A DNA stretch of 17,309 nucleotides. Origin: Anaerolineae bacterium (lineage in GTDB: Bacteria > Chloroflexota > Anaerolineae > E26-bin7). Of this stretch, positions 1 to 6,251 are shown piece by piece. The notes beneath the pieces are model-generated. The model saw only the letters and a list, made by a program, of their open reading frames with translations, searched no databases and was not told the DNA's origin. Positions within the stretch are counted from its first letter, which is position 1, and each line of letters starts with the position of its first letter. Location: assembly GCA_029933115.1 (NCBI GenBank), contig JAOZOT010000035.1, positions 1-17,309 of the forward strand, given 5' to 3'. The position numbers were made by a program, and so were the translations under genes.

Positions 1-16
1 GGTTCGTGATTGATTG

Positions 17-45
17 TTGACAAACTCATACATGGGGGTTATAAT
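17..45 (+). promoter_or_regulatory. Consensus sigma-70-type promoter for the first gene
   Basis: The -35 hexamer TTGACA (17-22) and the -10 hexamer TATAAT (40-45) both match the consensus exactly, and the spacer is the optimal 17 nt. Transcription should start near position 52. That leaves a leader of about 130 nt before the ATG at 185. No other promoter in the window is this close to consensus. Confidence 0.85.
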
Positions 46-51
46 AGAAGT

Positions 52-184
52 AGTACACAGCTTTGGAGACGGGGTGGCGGTGCAGCCCATGAGCAGGATT
101 CCCAGAGTGATGCCTTGGGCAAAGGGATAGTCAGGTGGTATATCGTCTTACCGGCAACCTTCCATAGGTAGAAAGGAGAGGGAA
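52..184 (+). promoter_or_regulatory. Long 5' leader with a possible 13-codon upstream ORF
   Basis: The predicted transcript has about 130 nt before the start codon. It contains a short ORF, ATG at 89 to TAG at 128-130, encoding MSRIPRVMPWAKG. I see no good Shine-Dalgarno sequence in front of it, so its translation is doubtful. The real gene has AGGAG at 174-178, six nt before its ATG. I recognise no known riboswitch or T-box consensus here. Confidence 0.3.
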
Positions 185-814
185 ATGGACATAAAGGTAG
201 TGGATTTGGAATACAAAGAGAGGGATTTTGAGTATGCCAAGTCCAAGTACGGCGTCGCTTTCAGGCGGGCCCAGGTTGCCCCAGGGCAAAAAGTTTACCG
301 TCTAGTGGAGTTGTGGGAGAAGACGGGTCATTCCTCCCTTATCACACAGGTGCTGGATGAGAATGGCCGGCCCATGGCTGGTGTTGATGTGGCCTTCTAT
401 TGGCCCGATGCGCCCGATCCTCCCGATCCCCCGACTGAGATTTACCCTCACGATTGGTATCGCAATTTCGTTCACGGTCCTACCAATGTGAATGGAGATG
501 TTGGACCGGGAATGGGACGGGGGGCTTATCATGGGAGGGGGGAGGGAGGCCCTCACGCTGTGTGGGTGCGGGATCCTAATATCCCTAGCGACATCTGTGA
601 GAAGTTGGGGATGCTGGCCGGGACACCCCACGACCATCTGGATCAAAAGTTCATGCTGATGACGGCCGGAGAAGAGCCCGGTGAACACGTACCACCAAAA
701 CCAGAGGAGGAGGTGCCCGAAGACTTGCAGGCGCTTGCTCAGGAAGTACAGTCTTTGAAAGAGCGAGTGGCAAGGATAGAGGACAAGTTGGATGGGCTGA
801 AAAAGTTGCTGTAA
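185..814 (+). CDS. Hypothetical protein with an Ig-like (carboxypeptidase-regulatory-like) domain and a C-terminal coiled coil
   Basis: This 209-residue protein has no signal peptide or membrane segment. Residues ~40-165 read as one beta-rich domain: a strand containing VLDENGRPMAGVDVAFYWPD, a Pro/Asp spacer (PDAPDPPDPPT), a glycine-rich stretch, then GGPHAVWVRDPNIPSD and a closing strand QKFMLM. From memory, the pattern of 'VLDExGxPxxGxxVxxxWPDG ... PSDxxxxLGM' occurs in domains attached to lysozyme-like and other secreted Chloroflexota proteins; this needs a profile search. Residues ~178-209 form a short heptad-like helix (LQALAQEVQSLKERVARIED), which could mediate oligomerisation. AGGAG at 174-178 supports the ATG. 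The gene stands alone on the plus strand with its own promoter and terminator. Absence of an export signal is odd for such a domain: it may be cytoplasmic, or part of a particle such as a phage or injection-system appendage. Function is unknown. Confidence 0.85.
   Translation: MDIKVVDLEYKERDFEYAKSKYGVAFRRAQVAPGQKVYRLVELWEKTGHSSLITQVLDENGRPMAGVDVAFYWPDAPDPPDPPTEIYPHDWYRNFVHGPTNVNGDVGPGMGRGAYHGRGEGGPHAVWVRDPNIPSDICEKLGMLAGTPHDHLDQKFMLMTAGEEPGEHVPPKPEEEVPEDLQALAQEVQSLKERVARIEDKLDGLKKLL
404..430 (+). repeat. Three 9-nt tandem repeats coding a Pro-Asp linker
   Basis: CCCGATGCG, CCCGATCCT and CCCGATCCC follow one another in frame and encode PDA-PDP-PDP. They form a rigid proline-rich loop inside the Ig-like domain of the first gene. 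Such a repeat can change length by slippage without breaking the frame. Confidence 0.6.
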
Positions 815-870
815 AATTCCTGCTGTATGGAGGGCTTGCTGAATTCCGTCCCACGGCTAGCAGCGAGGAT

Positions 871-899
871 GAGAGAGGATCTGAAGATCCTCTCTTTTT
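871..899 (+). terminator. Intrinsic terminator of the first gene
   Basis: A perfect 10-bp stem (AGAGAGGATC at 872-881 with GATCCTCTCT at 886-895) closes a TGAA loop and runs into TTTTT (895-899). It lies 58 nt after the stop codon of the plus-strand gene and is oriented to end its transcript. Confidence 0.85.
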
Positions 900-920
900 C
901 ATGTAACCTCCGGCCGGAAA

Positions 921-940
921 CCCTGCCGCTTGCGGCGGGG
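921..940. repeat. Hairpin at the left edge of the IS200-like relic
   Basis: CCCTGCCGC (921-929) pairs with GCGGCGGGG (932-940) across a TT loop, with one G-T pair. It is preceded by CCGGAAAC, as is the hairpin at 1239-1254, which suggests both belong to the same element's ends. It is not followed by a T-run, so it is unlikely to be a terminator. Confidence 0.6.
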
Positions 941-1109
941 TAGTTTGCTCACTCCACAAGGGCAGTGTGAGAGAGGCTCAGGTGATGTGAGTGTTCGAGT
1001 TGTACCTTTGCCTGCACGGGCAGTATAGCACGTTGGGGCCGGCCTTTCGCAATTTGACCCTTCTGGAGAAGAGTGATAAGATTGGAGGGAGAAAATCCCG
1101 AGGAGTTTG

Positions 1110-1196
1110 CGTAATTCTCTTGCGGTACTTCGGGATCCACACGAAATGATATTTCAGCTCATAGACCGCATGTTTGCTTCGTCTTAGAGCACTCAT
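1110..1196 (-). pseudogene. N-terminal fragment of an IS200/IS605 (Y1) transposase
   Basis: Reading from the ATG at 1196, the first ~29 residues include KHAVYELKYHFVWIPKYRKR. This is the hallmark N-terminus of IS200/IS605-family and REP-associated TnpA proteins, whose first strand carries the H-(V/L)-W-x-(P)-K-Y-R motif. After KRI the reading frame continues open to 978 but no longer resembles a transposase. The HUH motif and the catalytic tyrosine are missing, so this cannot encode an active enzyme. The start codon overlaps (ATGA) the stop of the truncated ORF upstream. Internal deletion is more likely than a simple frameshift, because I could not find the rest of the protein in the other frames. 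Confidence 0.75.
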
Positions 1197-1396
1197 GCTC
1201 TAACCGTACCACCGTTTCTTACCTTTGGCAACCGGAAACTCGCTTGGCGGCGAGCCCGCTTTCCTCCCCCCAGCAAGCCGGGGGCATCCAGCGGGGGATT
1301 AGTGATTCGATAGACACACAATAGGGCTGCTAGCGACAAAAACAATAATATCCAGAAGCGCTTATCTCTCCATTCCCTCAGAGTGTGCTGGAGCAT
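1193..1396 (-). pseudogene. Truncated 5' end of a paralogue of the 842-aa glycosyltransferase
   Basis: From the ATG at 1394-1396 the first 31 residues (ending CVYRI, nt 1304-1396) match the start of the 842-aa protein at 24 of 31 positions, including the first transmembrane helix (FWILLFLSLAALLCVY). Similarity then ends at once and the frame runs on through IS200-like DNA to a stop at 1193-1195. The ribosome binding site AAGGAGGG (1404-1411) is intact and seven nt from the ATG, so a 67-residue one-helix peptide could still be made. The gene follows the 781-aa enzyme just as its full-length relative follows the 912-aa enzyme. More than 95 % of the coding region is gone, including the whole GT-C core, so it is called a pseudogene. 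Confidence 0.8.
1239..1284. repeat. Two hairpins at the right edge of the IS200-like relic
   Basis: CTCGC (1239-1243) pairs with GCGAG (1250-1254), and CCCCCAGC (1267-1274) pairs with GCCGGGGG (1277-1284) across AA with one wobble pair. They lie between the transposase start and the point where homology to the glycosyltransferase paralogue breaks off. This fits the structured end of an IS200/IS605-type element. Confidence 0.5.
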
Positions 1397-1418
1397 GTGA
1401 CAGCCCTCCTTAATCTAT

Positions 1419-3764
1419 CTAAGGTTTTATTTGGATATCATCCATCAAAACCTGAGTCGTCACTTGCCCAATTTGTGAATCCACAACCGGCAGCCGCTCA
1501 CCCGTCTCAACCAGATACATCCCCATCTCGATCCTGTAATCACCCACAGGGGCATCAGGTGAAATCGGCAGGTCGTATTGGTCCCGCACGATCTCGCCTG
1601 TTTGCCACTTGGTCGTGGGATAGAGTCCATCCACCGGTGGGTTGTCTTTTTGCCCCCAGATGCGACCCTCCTTATCAACCAGGTGGATGAAAACAGTGTA
1701 GTCTTGCTCCATTTCCGCCAGGCATTGCCAGAAGAGAGTCAAATGGATGCTATCTCCGGGCCTGAAACCGCTCTCCATACTATAACCCAAAAGCCGCACT
1801 TTGTCACCCCACATCGCTTCCCTGGGGTGCTCAATATCCAAGCTCTCTAGCGGAGGAGAAGGCCGTCGTGGCACCTCTACCGGCCCTATCAATACGGGCT
1901 CTCCCGTATCTGTTTCTAGCGTCTCTGCACTGTATATCTCGACCGGGATAACCTCGATTTGATATTGTCCTGGCGGCGTACCCGGCAATAGCTCCAGTTG
2001 GCGAGGATCATAGATGATCTGGCCTTCCCGCCAAGTCCATGTCGGTGAGCCGTCGTGATAAGGGCGGCTATCTTGCTGCCCCCAGATGTGGAAAGCCGGG
2101 TTGATTAGCTTGAGATAGATGCCATAATCTCCTCCCACCGGCCGTAATGCTCGCCAGAAGAGGGTGACCTTCAACTGGCCTCCAGAAGCAAGATCGGTCT
2201 CATCTACGCGGCCGGCCAAAAGTTGGATCTTGTGGCCAAAAGTAGCAACGGGAGAAACTGAGAGCCCTGGCGGTAGGTAGAGGCGATGTGAGAAAGTCCC
2301 AATTTCGACCGCTTCAAACCGGGCTTCTACCCACTGCACATAGGCCGGCAGGCTGTCGAAACGCTCTCTCCAGAAGATGATAGCTGAAGCGTTATACTGC
2401 TCGCTAAGGGCGACGAGTTGTTCGGCAGTCAAATAGCCGACATGCAACCTTCTCCAGTCCGCGCCGGTCAGCGTCGGCGGGATATTTCTGCCCGCCAGTA
2501 GCACAATCAGAGGGTCATCGGAGATTACGAAATCGCCCGGCGCAGTCACCTGCTCCAGCAGACTGATAGCATCCTCGACCAATCCCTCTGGGGTGTTGGT
2601 CCTGGCTATTGCTTTTCGATTCACCTCGGCCACCGCCGGCCAGTTGACCAGATAAAAGGCTACAAGGGCGAGGCCGGCCACGGGCAGGAGTGCGTCTTGC
2701 CAACGCCTCTGCCTGACTAGTGCCACCCAGGAATCCCACCCCTCCTGAACCATCACTCCGGCCAGAACCGCCAATGGAGGGACCATAGGGAGCATGTGAT
2801 GGGCTGTCAGAGGCGCCTGGTTGACCATCATGACGGTAGCCAGAAGGAACCAGGCCGCTGCCGGTAGAGCCTGACGGTAGCGCCGCACCCAACAGGAGAG
2901 ACCGCCCCCCAAGGCCAATATTAATAGCCCTCGATCTCGCCAGAGATACTCCAGGATTCGCGGCCCCCGCCGGCTATAGTCCACCGGATGGAGCTCCCGG
3001 CCCTGCCAATGCAGAGCTACCGCCTGCTTGTACATAGCCTGTGGATCGTAGATCAGCAGGCAAAGCAGAATGGGCAGGCAGAAGGACACAGCCCATAGCG
3101 CAAGGTCCAGAGCCATCCCTTTCATCTCTTCTGCTGTGAGTTGCCTTGCCCTGAGAGTGGGAGGATAGAGGTAGCGCAATGCGACCATCAAGACAGGCAA
3201 AGGGAGGGCGAAGAGGGTCACCAGCTTTACCAACAGGCTGGCTGCCAGCGTCAAGCCCGATAGAATCAGCCATCCTCTTTGACCGCGGCGCCGGTAGACC
3301 GGCAAAGCTAACAGCGAGATGAGGGCCAAGCTGGTGGCAGGCACCTCTGACATGGTCACCCGCGACAGGCGAAAGTATTCGGGGCTGAGGAACAATAGCA
3401 GCACCGCCGCCAAGCCGGCTACACGGCCTCTAATCTCATGGGCCAGCAAGGCAGCAGCCAGGAGTCCCAAGGCAGAATAGGCCACGATGACTGCTCGAGC
3501 CACCTCCACCGAGCTTCCCCAAACTTTGAAGGCAGCCACAACAGAGAGGGTGAACAGAGGTGGTGAGGGAGAATAGACCTCGGTGTAGAGGGTGTGCCCG
3601 GCCGTCACCATCCAGGGCACGGCGATGTAGCCCGCCTCATCATAAAGCCAATCATGAGCCCCAAGATTGCCAACCTGCCAGGCGGACAGGAGCACAATCA
3701 AACCCGATAGAACAAGTCCATAAGCTATCTTGCTCTGAGCGGCTTTCCTCAGCAGTTCCAACAC
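1419..3764 (-). CDS. GT-C (GT39/ArnT-like) membrane glycosyltransferase with double beta-repeat tail
   Basis: The protein has 781 residues. Its membrane core (~1-400) has TM1 at ~13-30 followed by the first external loop with HDWLYDEAGY; D42-E43 is the Asp-Glu pair that in GT39/ArnT/PMT-type enzymes sits at the catalytic site. About ten further hydrophobic helices follow. These families transfer a sugar from a polyprenyl-phosphate carrier on the outer face of the membrane. After a soluble linker come two tandem beta-rich repeats: R1 (~500-649, with TLFW, YLKLIN, HIWGQ, PGTPPG) and R2 (650-781, with LTLFW, DYTVF, IWGQKDNPPVDG, GEIVRDQY). The start is GTG at 3762-3764, with AGGTGA just upstream; the previous gene stops six nt before, so the two are surely co-transcribed and coupled. 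R2 and the last residues resemble those of the 912-aa enzyme more closely than the core does. Donor and acceptor are unknown. Confidence 0.9.
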   Translation of the reverse strand: MLELLRKAAQSKIAYGLVLSGLIVLLSAWQVGNLGAHDWLYDEAGYIAVPWMVTAGHTLYTEVYSPSPPLFTLSVVAAFKVWGSSVEVARAVIVAYSALGLLAAALLAHEIRGRVAGLAAVLLLFLSPEYFRLSRVTMSEVPATSLALISLLALPVYRRRGQRGWLILSGLTLAASLLVKLVTLFALPLPVLMVALRYLYPPTLRARQLTAEEMKGMALDLALWAVSFCLPILLCLLIYDPQAMYKQAVALHWQGRELHPVDYSRRGPRILEYLWRDRGLLILALGGGLSCWVRRYRQALPAAAWFLLATVMMVNQAPLTAHHMLPMVPPLAVLAGVMVQEGWDSWVALVRQRRWQDALLPVAGLALVAFYLVNWPAVAEVNRKAIARTNTPEGLVEDAISLLEQVTAPGDFVISDDPLIVLLAGRNIPPTLTGADWRRLHVGYLTAEQLVALSEQYNASAIIFWRERFDSLPAYVQWVEARFEAVEIGTFSHRLYLPPGLSVSPVATFGHKIQLLAGRVDETDLASGGQLKVTLFWRALRPVGGDYGIYLKLINPAFHIWGQQDSRPYHDGSPTWTWREGQIIYDPRQLELLPGTPPGQYQIEVIPVEIYSAETLETDTGEPVLIGPVEVPRRPSPPLESLDIEHPREAMWGDKVRLLGYSMESGFRPGDSIHLTLFWQCLAEMEQDYTVFIHLVDKEGRIWGQKDNPPVDGLYPTTKWQTGEIVRDQYDLPISPDAPVGDYRIEMGMYLVETGERLPVVDSQIGQVTTQVLMDDIQIKP
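1422..2267 (-). repeat. Tail repeats R1 (1818-2267) and R2 (1422-1817) of the 781-aa enzyme
   Basis: Two related beta-rich modules sit in tandem at the C-terminus. R2 is 132 residues, as in the 826-aa and 912-aa enzymes; R1 is about 150 residues, slightly longer than the 146 seen in the other two. Shared landmarks of both modules are LLxG, TLFW, a DY(T/G)x(F/Y) strand, IWGQ and a late PxxPxGxYxIE strand. R1 of this protein is the most divergent of the three: GDYGIYLKLINPAFHIWGQ is kept but the turn after PYHDG differs. Confidence 0.8.
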
Positions 3765-3770
3765 TGGCTA

Positions 3771-6251
3771 TCACCTGATCATTACAGGAGGCGACAGGAG
3801 AACTCGATTCTGCGGCAATGGACCCTCTTCCCCATGGACCTCCAGCCGCTCTCCCGTCTCGGGCAAGTACATCCCAACTTCAATCCAATACTCGCCGGGA
3901 GGTGCATCTGGCGATATAACCAGATTGTACTGGTCGCGCACGATCTCTCCTTTCTCCCACCGGGTTGTAGGATAAAACCCATCCACCGGCGGGTTGTCCT
4001 TCTGCCCCCAGATGTTCCCTTCGCTGTCAAGCAAATGGGTGAAGACGGTGTAATCTTCCTCCATTTCCTGCAAAGCTCGCCAGAAAAGGGTCAAGTGGAT
4101 GCCATCGCCGGGACGGAAGCCGCTTTCAATGTTATAGCCTAACAATTGGACCTTGCCACCCAGATTGGCTTCCACACGATGCTGCATGTCCAGCGCCTCC
4201 ACGAGCGGCGGCATTCTCGGCGGTACTTCCACCGGCCCAAGCAGGGGGCTCTGACCATCGGCCGGGGTCAGGCTCCGCTGCCGATATGGCTCGTATAGGC
4301 TGAGCTCGATTTGATAGACGCCGGGCGGTGTACCTGGCCAGAGTCTGATCTCGTGGTAGCTGGCAAAGACCTCGCCCTCTTGCCATTGGTTGGTGGGCGT
4401 ACCGCCCCAACTAGGCCGCCCTTCCGCCTGTCCCCACAGATGGTAGACAGCATTGACGAGTTTGAGGTACACTGTGTAATCACCACTGATGGTGCCCAAC
4501 GCCCGCCAGTAAAGGGTGATCCCTAGTGCATCTTCCTTTTTACTGGATTCCAGGCTGTAGCCCAGAAATTGGATCTCATCCCCAAAATTGACCGGTTGGT
4601 GATGCTCGATGGGCAGCAACTCGTCGGGAATGATCTCAGGCATCCGATAGATGCGGGCGTACTCCACCCCGTGGATGCGCACCACATGCTCCGGTTCCAG
4701 AGAGCGGAAGTAGCGCACGACCGCCCGACTGGGCATGTTGCGTTGCGCGTGACTGATGTAGAGAACCACATAGCCGGCCTCATGTTTGTAAAGCACGCTC
4801 AGCAGGTTGTGCTCGTTGAGGCTCCAGACCCGACCCTTACAAAAGGGTTTGAGCTGGCCGCTGTAGCCGCTGGCGGCTCGTATCTCACCTGGCTGGGCGT
4901 TAAGATATGCGGCAACCCGGTCCAGACCCTCTCCCCACCCGACCAGGAGAAAGCGCGGAGCCTGCTGCCCCCCGCCGACTAGAGGGTTGTAATAGGACAG
5001 GTAATAGGGATGGTGGGGCAAGCTGAAACCGGCCTGCAAAAAGGCAGCGACGATGAGAGTGGTCGGCCACCAGGCAAGCCGCAGTCGCGAGAACACCATC
5101 GGCCCGAAGTGGCATAAGGCCAGGGCGGTGAGGAGATCAATGACGGGGAAAAGAGGCGAGAGCAAACGGTCGGCTTGGAGTGTTCCCATAGCCATGAGGA
5201 ACATATAAATCAGAGAATAGAGTAGGAGATACAAAATCGCAAGCCGCCGCTGCCCGGCCACCTCTTTCTTGAACAGGAGAGGCAGAGCCAGTGTTGCTCC
5301 TAACAACGTGAGCGGCGTGGCGTGGAAGAGCAGGACGACCGGGTAAAACAGCGGACCAGGGACATCACCGGTCACGCCCATGAAAAAGTTGAAATAGGGA
5401 CTGCGGGTTGAGCCTTTGAAAACCAGGCTCTCGTTCACCTGTCTCACCACTACGGTAAAGCTACCTATCGGATCGACCCACATGGCCGGCCACGAGAGGC
5501 AAAAGACCAGACCGGCCAGACCAACCCACCCAGCCAGGGCCAATGCCAGAGGAAGTACCCGCCCTCGCCAGCGGCCTCCACTGCTGGCCAGATGGAGGAG
5601 AGATATCACAACGAGTACGGGTATCAATATGAAAGCCGGCGAGCGGGTGGCGATGGCCAGCCCCCCGGCCAGGGCGGAGAGCAGGAGATAGAGCCCGGAC
5701 CGCTCCTTCTGGAGGAAAATGAGGAAAGACAGAAGAGCCAGAAACATGAAGATAGCCATGAAAGCATCGAGCACAATCAAGCGCGAGTAGGCCAGGTAAA
5801 AAGGGTCCAAAGCCAGCAAAATAGCACTGAGCAGAGCAGTCTTCTCATCAAATAACCTTCGGGTTAACCCATAGACCCCCAGTACACTTAGGGCCGTTAT
5901 AAAGGCAAAAGGCAACCGTAGGGCAGGCAGAAGACCGGGGTCGAGAGGGTGAAGAGAGAGACCGACGGCGAAATCTTGCAAGCTTACCCCTTTCACGTCC
6001 AACCACAGATAGCGGGCCACCAGCCCGAGGGCGCCGGCTAACATGGCCGTCGCGCCAGGGCTGGCTATTTGGTTGGTAGCAGCCCAGTCGGACTTGGACA
6101 TGGCGACCAGAAAAGTCCGCGCCTGCTCAGCATAGGTCGGCTCATCAACGGTCAGAAACACGCCCAGGTTCAACACCCGAGGTATCAAAGCCAGCAGGAA
6201 AAGAAACAGAAGGATGTATAGATTCTTACGTGAAGAAACTGTCCTAATCAT
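3771..6251 (-). CDS. GT39-like membrane glycosyltransferase with double beta-repeat tail
   Basis: From the ATG at 6249-6251 the product has 826 residues. The core starts with TM1 (~11-27), then LGVFLTVDEPTY with D36-E37 as the probable catalytic Asp-Glu pair, a SPGATAM segment, and LDPFYLAYSRLIVLDAF, all typical of bacterial GT39 proteins that use lipid-linked sugars outside the cell. Around 480-545 the soluble segment VVRYFRSLEPEHVVRI matches the end of the preceding 564-aa protein. R1 (146 aa) and R2 (132 aa) follow and fill the C-terminus. A TTG at 6281 would add ten residues but has its AAGGGG directly abutting it. The ATG overlaps the upstream stop by 8 bp and fits termination-reinitiation. 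Next gene: 781-aa enzyme, six nt downstream. Confidence 0.9.
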   Translation of the reverse strand: MIRTVSSRKNLYILLFLFLLALIPRVLNLGVFLTVDEPTYAEQARTFLVAMSKSDWAATNQIASPGATAMLAGALGLVARYLWLDVKGVSLQDFAVGLSLHPLDPGLLPALRLPFAFITALSVLGVYGLTRRLFDEKTALLSAILLALDPFYLAYSRLIVLDAFMAIFMFLALLSFLIFLQKERSGLYLLLSALAGGLAIATRSPAFILIPVLVVISLLHLASSGGRWRGRVLPLALALAGWVGLAGLVFCLSWPAMWVDPIGSFTVVVRQVNESLVFKGSTRSPYFNFFMGVTGDVPGPLFYPVVLLFHATPLTLLGATLALPLLFKKEVAGQRRLAILYLLLYSLIYMFLMAMGTLQADRLLSPLFPVIDLLTALALCHFGPMVFSRLRLAWWPTTLIVAAFLQAGFSLPHHPYYLSYYNPLVGGGQQAPRFLLVGWGEGLDRVAAYLNAQPGEIRAASGYSGQLKPFCKGRVWSLNEHNLLSVLYKHEAGYVVLYISHAQRNMPSRAVVRYFRSLEPEHVVRIHGVEYARIYRMPEIIPDELLPIEHHQPVNFGDEIQFLGYSLESSKKEDALGITLYWRALGTISGDYTVYLKLVNAVYHLWGQAEGRPSWGGTPTNQWQEGEVFASYHEIRLWPGTPPGVYQIELSLYEPYRQRSLTPADGQSPLLGPVEVPPRMPPLVEALDMQHRVEANLGGKVQLLGYNIESGFRPGDGIHLTLFWRALQEMEEDYTVFTHLLDSEGNIWGQKDNPPVDGFYPTTRWEKGEIVRDQYNLVISPDAPPGEYWIEVGMYLPETGERLEVHGEEGPLPQNRVLLSPPVMIR
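3774..4607 (-). repeat. Tail repeats R1 (4170-4607) and R2 (3774-4169) of the 826-aa enzyme
   Basis: R1 is 146 and R2 132 residues, exactly the lengths found in the 912-aa enzyme. The block is preceded in both by a PDELL(F)PIEH joint. R2 contains IWGQKDNPPVDGFYPT and GEIVRDQY, identical in the 912-aa copy. Probable beta-sandwich, lying outside the cell after the last membrane helix. Confidence 0.8.

Larger units (their letters stand above)
905..1300 (-). mobile_element. Decayed IS200/IS605-like element (internally deleted)
   Basis: The stretch holds the first ~29 codons of a Y1 transposase (1110-1196). On each side is a hairpin preceded, in plus orientation, by the same octamer CCGGAAAC: copy 1 at 914-921 with stem 921-929/932-940, copy 2 at 1232-1239 with stem 1239-1243/1250-1254. 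A third hairpin lies at 1267-1284. Related subterminal hairpins that are not terminal inverted repeats are typical of IS200/IS605 ends. The right-hand edge is fixed near 1300, where similarity to the 842-aa gene's 5' end stops abruptly. The left-hand edge is approximate. At about 400 bp it is clearly shorter than a complete element (usually ~700 bp or more), so it is a relic or a non-autonomous derivative. Confidence 0.55.

Noticed and set aside
651..959. 102-codon minus-strand ORF over the end of the first gene
   Set aside because: It runs through the intrinsic terminator hairpin and antisense to a supported gene; the sequence is low in recognisable features.
949..1140. Minus-strand ORF as the C-terminal half of the IS200 transposase
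   Set aside because: The translation shows no HUH motif, catalytic tyrosine region or other transposase likeness, so it cannot be claimed as the missing part.
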